From NCBI GenBank assembly GCA_038243395.1, contig JBBSRC010000003.1:1-64000 (forward strand): DNA of 64,000 bases, written 5' to 3'. Source of the stretch: Gelidibacter sp038243395. GTDB taxonomy: Bacteria > Bacteroidota > Bacteroidia > Flavobacteriales > Flavobacteriaceae. Every line of letters starts with the position of its first letter. Within the stretch, counting starts at the first letter, position 1. The notes below the pieces were generated by a model. It had not been told where the DNA came from and ran no database searches. It worked only from the letters and a program-made list of their open reading frames with translations. This document shows, one piece after another, positions 42,285-49,958 of this stretch. Made by a program: the position numbers and the translations under genes.

Positions 42285-42809
42285 ATGAAAGATCGTACTA
42301 AAATACTCAGTATTGTGACCTATGTTGTCATCTTGGCTTCAGTATCTATTTTACTGAATGAAGTTGGTGAATTCAATTTTGAGCAATTCAAGGAATTTCA
42401 AAGTTGGTCCAAAACGGCCGATAAAAATGCATCATGGTGGACTTCAGAAAATGCTTTACAATGGAGTTTTTAAGCTGTCAGTGCAGGGCTCTTTTTCTGG
42501 AAGGCTTATCTAATTTACGGATTCACCTATTTTCTTTCGATCTTGAATGAAATTGAAAAGGGGAATTATTTCAGTAATAAAAATATAATGTCATTTAAAA
42601 AAGTGGGAAATATATTCACAGGTTATGTAATTAATGTTTTAGTTCTCAAACTGGTATTAATATATATTGAAGGAAATAGGTTTTCAATTATGCAGCAGTT
42701 CAGAGAAGATTTTTTAATTCTCTTACCTGCAGGAATGGCATTTTATATTCTCGCAGAATTATTTAAGCAAGCACAAGCGAATCAAGAGGACAGTGAATTA
42801 ACAATATAA
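42285..42809 (+). pseudogene. DUF2975 membrane protein gene interrupted by an in-frame TAA
   Basis: From the ATG at 42285 the frame encodes M-K-D-R-T-K-I-L-S-I-V-T-Y and a first membrane helix, reaches W-S-F, then meets TAA at 42471-42473. The same frame continues without another stop: A-V-S-A-G-L-F-F-W-K-A-Y, a further helix, E-K-G-N-Y-F-S-N-K-N-I and the tail E-D-S-E-L-T-I, which is nearly identical to the tails of the two downstream DUF2975 proteins (E-S-E-L-T-I, D-N-E-L-A-I). One nonsense codon thus splits an otherwise intact gene of about 174 codons. It may be a recent mutation, a sequencing error, or a readthrough site. Its end overlaps the next gene (TAATG). Confidence 0.8.
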
Positions 42810-43306
42810 TGATGAAACGAAATATACTTTTTAAAACATTAGTTGATATTTTATTCATAGCCCAAGTAGTTGGCTTTATCGGTATTATTTTCCTCATTCC
42901 ATCAGGCGTTATGAGAATTAATATGGTTGACCTGCCGGTTTTAGAATGGACTTGGGTTTCATGGATTATTTTGTTTTTAAGTTTGATTGGATATATCGTT
43001 TTTGTAATGGGACTTTTTCATTTAAGGAAAGTTGCGCGGCATTTGTTGGCTAACATATATTTTGATTTGTCAGTGGTAAACCATTTGAAAAAAAGTGGAC
43101 GTTATTTTATTATCACTGGTATCGCAAGCTTTATAGTTTTTATAATCGTTTGGTTAGTCAAAATTACTATGCATGAATTTTCATTATATCATTTTGATTT
43201 TATGGTCTCTTTATTTATTATGAGTATCGGCTTGTTTTTTATCATTCAAAGTGAAGTCATCATGCAAGCCAAGGATTTTAAGGATGAAAGCGAATTAACG
43301 ATTTGA
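42809..43306 (+). CDS. DUF2975 membrane protein (copy 2)
   Basis: 165 residues with four predicted membrane helices (about 8-30, 48-70, 103-127, 140-158). The loop after helix 2 and the C-terminal A-K-D-F-K-D-E-S-E-L-T-I follow the DUF2975 pattern. Two ATGs stand side by side at the start and overlap the stop of copy 1. Family function is unknown; Bacillus YoaS is a member and is likewise encoded with a small XRE regulator (YozG). Confidence 0.82.
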   Translation: MMKRNILFKTLVDILFIAQVVGFIGIIFLIPSGVMRINMVDLPVLEWTWVSWIILFLSLIGYIVFVMGLFHLRKVARHLLANIYFDLSVVNHLKKSGRYFIITGIASFIVFIIVWLVKITMHEFSLYHFDFMVSLFIMSIGLFFIIQSEVIMQAKDFKDESELTI

Positions 43307-43373
43307 ATAGCTCTATAATTATCTGTTTGATATCGCTCAAAGCGTGGGAATACGACAAATTAAATAATAAATA

Positions 43374-43850
43374 ATGAAGAATATTAAAATTTTAAATGGC
43401 TTTGTAATCTTTATGATTGCGTTTCATGTGTTTAATTTTGTGGCCAATATTTATTTGGTGGAGATTGCTGAATTTGGAGAAACACTTAAAGCTAATTACG
43501 ACCGAGTGGTTTTTGGACAAGTGACTGCATACATCCTTATTGTTTTATTCGTATTTACATTTGCCGGGCTTATTTATTTGCAACGCGCCATCTCCAATTG
43601 TATAAGTAAAGACTATTTTAATGCCCGGATCGCAGGCGAATTTAAATATGCTGGTATTTTCCTATTACTTTCAGAGGGATTTGGTTTGATTTTCAATGTG
43701 CTTTTGTTTTGGAAATCTGAAGGAAATACTAATTTTGGATTTTTAGGAATGGACTTTTTTATGTTGATTATTGCCTTCAGTTTGTATGTTATTGCTGATG
43801 CGATAGAAAATAGAAGTTTAATGCGTCAAGACAACGAATTAGCCATATAG
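43374..43850 (+). CDS. DUF2975 membrane protein (copy 3)
   Basis: 158 residues, four predicted membrane helices, paralogous to the two upstream genes; ends Q-D-N-E-L-A-I. The motif D-Y-F-N-A-R-I-A-G-E-F-K-Y-A-G after helix 2 corresponds to the conserved loop (F-S-x-x-N) of the family. It is 3 bases upstream of the XRE regulator, so the two are almost certainly co-transcribed. A 67-base gap separates it from copy 2, without an obvious promoter or operator. Confidence 0.82.
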   Translation: MKNIKILNGFVIFMIAFHVFNFVANIYLVEIAEFGETLKANYDRVVFGQVTAYILIVLFVFTFAGLIYLQRAISNCISKDYFNARIAGEFKYAGIFLLLSEGFGLIFNVLLFWKSEGNTNFGFLGMDFFMLIIAFSLYVIADAIENRSLMRQDNELAI

Positions 43851-43853
43851 ATT

Positions 43854-44060
43854 ATGTCCATTATCATAAATCTCGATATCATGCTCGAAAAAAGAGGCAT
43901 GAAAAGCAATGAGCTTGCGGATATTGTAGGCATTACAACGGCCAATCTTTCCATTCTTAAAACTGGAAAAGCCAGAGCCGTTCGGTTTTCTACGTTGGAA
44001 GCTATTTGTCTAGCTTTGGATTGTCAACCGGGGGATATTTTAGAATTTATTAAAGATTAG
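43854..44060 (+). CDS. Small XRE/Cro-type transcription regulator (YozG-like)
   Basis: 68 residues, essentially one helix-turn-helix domain: L-D-I-M-L-E-K-R-G-M-K-S-N-E-L-A-D-I-V-G-I-T, then T-A-N-L-S-I-L-K-T-G-K-A-R-A-V-R-F, then L-E-A-I-C-L-A-L-D-C-Q-P-G-D-I-L. This matches the YozG-type regulators encoded next to DUF2975 proteins. As last gene of the cluster it probably binds the palindromic TTATCG sites at the cluster promoter. Confidence 0.9.
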   Translation: MSIIINLDIMLEKRGMKSNELADIVGITTANLSILKTGKARAVRFSTLEAICLALDCQPGDILEFIKD

Positions 44061-44076
44061 AGAATTATATGAACAG

Positions 44077-44122
44077 AGACCTGACAGGTTATCAATCCCG
44101 AAACTTCGGGAATGTCAGGTCT
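44077..44122. repeat. Composite hairpin: 10-base perfect outer stem containing an inner palindrome
   Basis: AGACCTGACA (44077-44086) pairs with TGTCAGGTCT (44113-44122). The loop holds TCCCGAAACTTCGGGA (44096-44111), the same palindrome type found in the terminator at 19654 and inside tex. No T run follows on the plus strand, so termination is uncertain. Confidence 0.65.
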
Positions 44123-44133
44123 GAAAAACATCG

Positions 44134-44141
44134 TATATTTG
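44134..44141 (+). promoter_or_regulatory. -7 box TATATTTG of the M61 peptidase gene
   Basis: Exact TAnnTTTG match, 19 bases before the ATG. Confidence 0.5.
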
Positions 44142-44160
44142 AGAATCAAAATTTCTAATT

Positions 44161-45948
44161 ATGATCCGTATTCTCTTCTGCTTGACATTTGTTCTGTCTT
44201 CATTCGTTTTTCAAGCGCAAATTTCTTCAAAATATAACATTTCCTTTGAAAATGCCGTCCACCATGAGGCGTCTATTCAAGCAACATTTACTAATTTGAA
44301 GTCTGATATTGTGGAATTTTCCATGAGCCGTTCTTCTCCTGGTCGTTACGCATTGCACGAGTTTGCTAAAAACGTGTATAATGTGAAGGTTACGGACGGC
44401 AAAGGGAAAGAGCTTGACTTTACAAGACCGAATCCATCCTCATGGAGCGTTAAAGGTCATGACGGCACCATAGTGGTCAGTTATGCCTTATTTGGTAACC
44501 ATGGCGACGGTACTTATGCACAAATTGATGAAACGCATGCGCATCTGAATTCGCCCGCAACCTTCATCTATGTTCCAGAACTTGAAGCTCAAGAAATAGA
44601 AGTGACTTTCAAAATTCGCAAAGATTTAAATTGGAAAATTGCCACCCAACTTAAACATCAAGAGGATGATACTTATTACGCAAAAGATTTTCAATATTTA
44701 ATGGACAGTCCAGTGGAGGTTGCGAATTTCAGAGAACGTTCTTTTAAAGTGAAAGAGCAGACTATCAGATTTGTTTTGCACGACGATGACGCCACAGAAC
44801 AACAGATAGATGTTTATTTTGAAAAGGTCAAAAAAGTAGTTTTAGAGCAAAAGCAGGTATTTGGAGAAGTACCAACATTTGATTATGGTGAATATATTTT
44901 TCTCGCCTGCTATATGCCAAACGCGACCGGAGATGGCATGGAGCATAGAAACTCGACATCAATCCCTAGTTCCAGAAGCTTGTCAAATGGTGGAATAGAA
45001 ACGAATATCGGAACCGTAGCCCATGAATTTTTCCATATTTGGAATGTGGAGCGTCTGCGTCCAAAATCCTTGGAGCCTTTTGATTTTTCAAGAGCGAATA
45101 TGAGTGGCGATCTATGGTTTGCCGAAGGATTTACAAGTTATTTTGATGATTTGTCTTTGGTAAGATCAGGAATTATAAGTCAAGAAAAATATTTTGATGG
45201 ACTCACACGAACTTTCAATTATGTGTGGACGTCTCCCGCGCGTCAATTTTTCAATCCAATCGAAATGAGTTACCAAGCACCTTTTACAGATGCAGCACGA
45301 TCGGTAGATGAAACCAACAGAGAAAACACATTTATTTCCTATTATTCCTACGGAAGTATGTTGGGATTAGCCTTGGATTTATCCTTGAGAGAAAAAAATC
45401 TTACTCTTGATGGTTATATGACCTTAATGTGGAATAGGTTCGGAAAACCTGAAATTCCTTATACCGTTGAAGATTTGCATAAAACCTTAAATACCTTTGC
45501 AGGGAAGGAATTTGGCGATGATTTCTTTAATAATTACATCTATAAAAGTGGAATGCCAAATTATGAGCCACTTTTAAGACAGGTCGGTGTGACGTTGGAA
45601 ACCAAAAACAATATAAGTGTTGGTGCTATAGTCAGGAATCAAAAAATACTAAGCAATCCTAAAATTGGTACTTCGGCTTATAAGGCTGGCATTCAAAAAG
45701 GTGATAAGCTGCTTAAGGTTGGAACAATTGCTCTTGACGGTAATGTAGATGTCAATGCCGTTTTAAACACGTTTAAAATAGGGGAAAAGGTCATAGTTGT
45801 GGTTGAACGTTTTTTGAGTCAAAAAGAAATCACACTCACAATTGGGACAAATGTGTCTTACGAATTGAAGCTACTAGACGACAGTTCTAAAGAAGTATCC
45901 AAAAAAATAAAACAACTAAGGGCAAGTTGGCTAAACTCTAAAGTGTAA
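44161..45948 (+). CDS. M61 family glycyl-aminopeptidase-like metalloprotease with PDZ domain
   Basis: 595 residues. Signal peptide ending F-Q-A-Q; N-terminal beta-sandwich; catalytic domain with the zinc motif H-E-F-F-H at about residues 288-292 followed by W-N-V-E-R-L-R-P, and W-F-A-E-G-F-T-S-Y with the third ligand Glu about 30 residues later. A PDZ domain occupies about 480-570 (G-T-S-A-Y-K-A-G-I-Q-K-G-D-K-L-L). Periplasmic or outer-membrane-associated peptidase, with preference for Gly/Ala N-termini in characterised members. Single gene. Confidence 0.92.
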   Translation: MIRILFCLTFVLSSFVFQAQISSKYNISFENAVHHEASIQATFTNLKSDIVEFSMSRSSPGRYALHEFAKNVYNVKVTDGKGKELDFTRPNPSSWSVKGHDGTIVVSYALFGNHGDGTYAQIDETHAHLNSPATFIYVPELEAQEIEVTFKIRKDLNWKIATQLKHQEDDTYYAKDFQYLMDSPVEVANFRERSFKVKEQTIRFVLHDDDATEQQIDVYFEKVKKVVLEQKQVFGEVPTFDYGEYIFLACYMPNATGDGMEHRNSTSIPSSRSLSNGGIETNIGTVAHEFFHIWNVERLRPKSLEPFDFSRANMSGDLWFAEGFTSYFDDLSLVRSGIISQEKYFDGLTRTFNYVWTSPARQFFNPIEMSYQAPFTDAARSVDETNRENTFISYYSYGSMLGLALDLSLREKNLTLDGYMTLMWNRFGKPEIPYTVEDLHKTLNTFAGKEFGDDFFNNYIYKSGMPNYEPLLRQVGVTLETKNNISVGAIVRNQKILSNPKIGTSAYKAGIQKGDKLLKVGTIALDGNVDVNAVLNTFKIGEKVIVVVERFLSQKEITLTIGTNVSYELKLLDDSSKEVSKKIKQLRASWLNSKV

Positions 45949-46207
45949 ATTAGAAGATTGAAGTACTAAGTATAAAAAACAAAGAGAATCTTAATATGCT
46001 TATAGAACTCTTGTAATTGAAATCTTCATGCTCTGACAGAATGTTCTGACTTTAAATTTGAACGCTTTAAATAATTCTTACGACTTGCATTTACCAGTTT
46101 TTCGAGATATATAACAATGACGCTCAATATCAAATGGCGTATTATGAAATATCAAATCTGAAAAGATTCTTACTGGATCAGCGATTGGTATAAATTGGTA
46201 TAAAAAT

Positions 46208-46237
46208 AAAAAATCACGCTTTTGAGCGTGATTTTTT
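46208..46237. terminator. Bidirectional terminator between the M61 gene and atpC
   Basis: AATCACGCT-TTTG-AGCGTGATT with flanking A and T runs: a perfect nine-base stem serving convergent genes. The rest of the 312-base gap (45949-46260) shows a weak 7-base-period tract at its start and no gene. Confidence 0.85.
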
Positions 46238-46260
46238 GATTTATGATTCGTGTGTCTTGA

Positions 46261-46536
46261 TTAGTCCACCAATACAATCACTTTATTGTCTTTCATTTCA
46301 ACGGTACCGCTGTTGATATGCATGACCCAACTTCCATCTTCCTGAGTAAAGCTATTCGTGTGGCTTTCTGCAATCGTTGCATTGCCTCTGAATTTCAGTT
46401 TACCTTTTCCAAGAATGGAAACAATAGCCGCGTGACCATTCAACATTTGGAATTCACCCTCAACACCTGGAACCGTAACGCTTTCTACATTACCACTAAC
46501 AAGTGAAGCTTCTGGGGATACAATTTCTAAATACAT
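46261..46536 (-). CDS. atpC: F-type ATP synthase epsilon subunit
   Basis: 91 residues from the ATG at 46536; upstream alternatives extend it by eight unconserved residues. It starts M-Y-L-E-I-V-S-P-E and contains V-T-V-P-G-V-E-G-E-F-Q-M-L-N-G-H-A, the epsilon beta-sandwich signature. The C-terminal helical arm of E. coli epsilon is missing, as usual in Bacteroidota, so inhibition by the arm is not expected. Downstream of atpD, as in the standard operon order; the other atp genes are not in the window. Confidence 0.93.
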   Translation of the reverse strand: MYLEIVSPEASLVSGNVESVTVPGVEGEFQMLNGHAAIVSILGKGKLKFRGNATIAESHTNSFTQEDGSWVMHINSGTVEMKDNKVIVLVD

Positions 46537-46555
46537 ATTTTTATAGTTTGCAGTC

Positions 46556-46607
46556 CACAATCTTCAGTCGGCAGCCACTTAGAACTGAAGACTGAAGACT
46601 GCCTACT
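46556..46607. repeat. 7-base-period repeat between atpD and atpC
   Basis: On the plus strand ACTG recurs every seven bases around 46583-46602 (aACTGaagACTGaagACTGcct), preceded by degenerate AGTC units with the same spacing. It fills the whole spacer between two genes that are normally close. Confidence 0.6.
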
Positions 46608-46612
46608 TATTT

Positions 46613-48121
46613 TTAAGCTTCAGCAAGCATTTTCTCTCCAGATTCAATAGCTTCTTCAATTGTTCCTTTGAGGTTGAAAGCAGATTCTGGCAAGTGATCC
46701 AATTCACCATCCATAATCATGTTAAAACCTTTGATCGTTTCTTTAATATCTACCAATACACCAGGAATCCCTGTAAACTGTTCAGCAACGTGGAACGGTT
46801 GTGACAAGAAACGTTGTACACGTCTTGCACGTCCTACGGCCATTTTATCTTCTTCAGATAGTTCTTCCATTCCTAGAATGGCGATAATATCTTGTAATTC
46901 TTTATAGCGTTGTAAAAGTTCTTTTACATTTTGCGCACAGTCATAATGCTCTTTACCTAAAATCTCAGCAGTAAGAATACGTGATGTCGAATCCAATGGA
47001 TCAACAGCCGGATAAATTCCTAACTCAGCAATTTTACGCGACAATACGGTTGTAGCATCCAAGTGGGCAAACGTTGTTGCAGGAGCAGGATCCGTCAAGT
47101 CATCCGCAGGTACATAAACCGCTTGCACAGATGTAATAGAACCTCTTTTTGTTGAAGTAATACGCTCTTGCATGGCACCCATTTCAGTTGCCAATGTTGG
47201 TTGGTAACCTACCGCAGATGGCATACGACCTAATAAGGCAGATACTTCAGAACCAGCTTGTGTAAAACGGAAGATATTATCAACGAAGAAAAGTACGTCT
47301 TTTCCTTGTCCTTCACCAGCACCATCACGGAAATATTCAGCAATAGTCAATCCTGATAGAGCCACACGAGCACGAGCTCCTGGAGGTTCGTTCATTTGTC
47401 CAAAAACGAAAGTTGCTTTAGATTCTTTCATCACAGACATATCAACTTTAGATAGATCCCATCCGCCTTCTTCCATCGATTGCATGAAATCATCACCATA
47501 TCTGATAATGCCAGACTCTAACATCTCTCTCAAAAGGTCATTTCCTTCACGAGTTCTTTCTCCAACTCCAGCAAATACTGAAAGTCCACCGTGACCTTTT
47601 GCAATATTGTTAATCAACTCCTGGATCAAAACCGTTTTACCAACACCAGCACCACCGAATAAACCAATTTTACCTCCTTTTGCATAAGGCTCAATTAAAT
47701 CGATAACTTTAATACCTGTAAATAAAACTTCTGTGGAAGTGGATAGATCTTCAAATTTAGGTGCTTGTCTGTGGATAGGCAGCCCAGCGTTACCTGCTTT
47801 AGGCAAATTACCTAATCCATCAATAGCATCACCAATAACATTAAACAAACGTCCGTAAACATCATCGCCAATTGGCATTTGAATAGGATTACCAGTAGCA
47901 AGTACTTCAGTGCCTCTGCTCAATCCGTCAGAAGAATCCATCGCAATGGTACGAACCGTATCTTCACCGATATGAGATTGAACCTCTAATACCAATAAAG
48001 AACCGTCAGGTCTTTTAATTTCTAAAGAATCATAGATTTTTGGAAGCTCTGAACCCGCTTCAAACGCTACGTCGATAACTGGACCAACGATTTGTGCAAC
48101 TTTACCTGTAACTTTTGACAT
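46613..48121 (-). CDS. atpD: F-type ATP synthase beta subunit
   Basis: 502 residues. Walker A G-G-A-G-V-G-K-T near residue 157; G-E-R-T-R-E-G-N-D near 193 with the catalytic Glu; Walker B L-F-F-V-D-N-I-F near 260; and A-L-L-G-R-M-P-S-A-V-G-Y-Q-P-T-L near 285. This is the catalytic subunit of the F1 sector. It is followed by atpC, separated by an unusual repeat-filled spacer. Confidence 0.98.
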   Translation of the reverse strand: MSKVTGKVAQIVGPVIDVAFEAGSELPKIYDSLEIKRPDGSLLVLEVQSHIGEDTVRTIAMDSSDGLSRGTEVLATGNPIQMPIGDDVYGRLFNVIGDAIDGLGNLPKAGNAGLPIHRQAPKFEDLSTSTEVLFTGIKVIDLIEPYAKGGKIGLFGGAGVGKTVLIQELINNIAKGHGGLSVFAGVGERTREGNDLLREMLESGIIRYGDDFMQSMEEGGWDLSKVDMSVMKESKATFVFGQMNEPPGARARVALSGLTIAEYFRDGAGEGQGKDVLFFVDNIFRFTQAGSEVSALLGRMPSAVGYQPTLATEMGAMQERITSTKRGSITSVQAVYVPADDLTDPAPATTFAHLDATTVLSRKIAELGIYPAVDPLDSTSRILTAEILGKEHYDCAQNVKELLQRYKELQDIIAILGMEELSEEDKMAVGRARRVQRFLSQPFHVAEQFTGIPGVLVDIKETIKGFNMIMDGELDHLPESAFNLKGTIEEAIESGEKMLAEA

Positions 48122-48260
48122 TACTTATATGTTTAATGTTGAGTTGAATATAATACGAAAAAATCTTAACGCAATCAGGTCGAGTCTGACATTTTTCGCG
48201 CTGCAAAGATATATGTTTTTAATTAAAAAGGGAAGCGCTTTTGAGGCTTTTTTAAGCATA

Positions 48261-48290
48261 AAAAAACACCTTCTGTGGAAAGGTGTTTTA
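48261..48290 (-). terminator. Terminator downstream of the SGNH lipoprotein gene
   Basis: AAAACACCTT (48263-48272) and AAGGTGTTTT (48280-48289) form a ten-base stem with A/T runs, located 22 bases past the stop on the minus strand. Confidence 0.75.
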
Positions 48291-48311
48291 ATATATAAAT
48301 CTATGTCTTTT

Positions 48312-49946
48312 TTATCTGAAATCTTTGCTATAATTAGTGGGATACGTTCCGACATCTGCAGTGACGCCAGCAGCAATAAAATTAGAACCGTAGGTAGCAT
48401 CAATTGCTTTTAAAAATTGATTTGCCATGACGGCATAGCCTCTTGAAGTTAAATGAATACCGTCTAAACTTATTAATCCACCTCGTGCTAGATCCGTGGT
48501 AAATATAAAGTCACCATCCGGAACACCAGACATAGAAGCTTGTTCCAATATGCCTTTAAAATCTACTAATGCTAAGCCTTTAGAGGAGGCAACGGTTGAT
48601 ATGGTTGTGTTATAAGCGTCAGTGGCGGTTTTTATCGCGCTTTGTTCTTGTGGGATCAAAACCCATTTGTCTTCTAATGGTAAAGTGACGCCTTCAACAG
48701 AAAATTGACCAGCCAAAGCTTGAGGTAAACCCTGAGCCATTAATGCTTGTACAGCCGCCATATTTACTGTTCCAATTACATTGCTACTTGGTAGAACCAA
48801 TAGATCAGCAGACGTAGCTTGTCTGGCTTGACCATAAGTTACCGCTAAAAGATTGGCAACCATTGGAGCTGCCTGAGCAGGCAGACCGAATTGTGCAATA
48901 AATGCAGGAAATGTTGGACTTGCGTTTAAAGCTGAGGCCATTATAGATGAAATATTCGCAAGGCTTTCATCTTTAATAATTACTGCGCTTGCTTTAGATT
49001 CATTAAAAACAATGACTCGAGATGGATCCACCTGAGCAAAAATTTGATTTAAAGCCCCAAATATAGAGTTCAACATTGGGATTTGTGGCCCAAATGATGG
49101 GTTGGATGGATCTAATGGATTATGTGGTACGGTTGTAAAATGCGGTAAGCTAGTAATGTAAGGTACATTGGTAACCACACCTTTGGCGCCATTGGCCGTT
49201 AAAGCAGCTACTTGTCCCGAAAACACTTGGGCAAAAACATTTGGATCTGTAATGTCATTTCCACCGTAAGTAGCAGGATCAAGATTCCCAGTTTGATCGA
49301 CGCCCGTTCCACCTGAAATGGCATAAGCTAAGACATCATTTCCTCCAACTTCGGAAAGTGTAAAAAATGTTGGATTTTGAGCAACTGCATCGCCAATGAT
49401 TGTTGCATTCGCACCGGAAGCCATTCTTGCAAAATAGGGATTTGCTTTCCCAACTGGAACGCCCTGAAGATTCCCATATCCAGGAGCGACGAAATGGAAA
49501 CTTTTAGCACCAGGAACTCCCATATTATTAAAAGGACCGGTGAGAGTGCTAGTAACTTCTGTAGTAGGAGTGGCATCAATCAATTGTGGTTTGCTTTCAG
49601 CAATGTTGAAAAACAATCTTTGATTAGCAATTTGGTTCCCACCGAAAAGTAGACCACCAATATTATCTTTCATCAATGGTTGGGTAAAAGAACCACCACC
49701 TACAGTGGCGAATTGTTCATTTAAAATATTTGGAAAAGAATTGGTCTGACTGGCCATAAACACGGCACCATCAGCATATCCTGCCGTAAAAGAAGCCCCG
49801 ACAGCTACATATTTTGAAAAATCTACTGATCCCGCAATAAGCTCTGGTAATGGTTCGGGGGTTGGGTTATAATCATAGTCATCATCACTACATGCTGTAA
49901 AAACAACTAGGATAGTGGACAGCAGTAAATATTTTATATTTTTCAT
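48312..49946 (-). CDS. SGNH/GDSL-type lipoprotein hydrolase
   Basis: 544 residues. Lipoprotein signal (L-V-V-F-T-A-C, Cys about 19) followed by an acidic linker (S-D-D-D-Y-D-Y). Block I is V-G-A-S-F-T-A-G near residue 51, with the nucleophilic Ser in a G-A-S rather than G-D-S setting. Block III is G-G-N-D near 203. Block V is D-G-I-H-L-T-S-R-G-Y near 510, with the catalytic Asp/His pair. It is 12 bases downstream of a TonB-dependent receptor, a recurring flavobacterial pair that suggests surface lipid or ester use; the substrate is unknown. Confidence 0.88.
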   Translation of the reverse strand: MKNIKYLLLSTILVVFTACSDDDYDYNPTPEPLPELIAGSVDFSKYVAVGASFTAGYADGAVFMASQTNSFPNILNEQFATVGGGSFTQPLMKDNIGGLLFGGNQIANQRLFFNIAESKPQLIDATPTTEVTSTLTGPFNNMGVPGAKSFHFVAPGYGNLQGVPVGKANPYFARMASGANATIIGDAVAQNPTFFTLSEVGGNDVLAYAISGGTGVDQTGNLDPATYGGNDITDPNVFAQVFSGQVAALTANGAKGVVTNVPYITSLPHFTTVPHNPLDPSNPSFGPQIPMLNSIFGALNQIFAQVDPSRVIVFNESKASAVIIKDESLANISSIMASALNASPTFPAFIAQFGLPAQAAPMVANLLAVTYGQARQATSADLLVLPSSNVIGTVNMAAVQALMAQGLPQALAGQFSVEGVTLPLEDKWVLIPQEQSAIKTATDAYNTTISTVASSKGLALVDFKGILEQASMSGVPDGDFIFTTDLARGGLISLDGIHLTSRGYAVMANQFLKAIDATYGSNFIAAGVTADVGTYPTNYSKDFR

Positions 49947-49958
49947 TGTTTAGTTTTT

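Noticed and set aside
42543..42809. Downstream half of the first DUF2975 copy as an independent 88-residue gene
   Set aside because: It is in the same frame as the upstream half, separated by one TAA plus translatable sequence; it is better described as one interrupted gene.
46184..46207. Direct repeat ATTGGTATAA twice just before the atpC/M61 terminator
   Set aside because: Only ten AT-rich bases, likely chance.
48125..48413. Long frames on both strands between atpD and the SGNH lipoprotein gene
   Set aside because: They overlap the terminator and the lipoprotein 3' end, lack motifs and have atypical residue composition.
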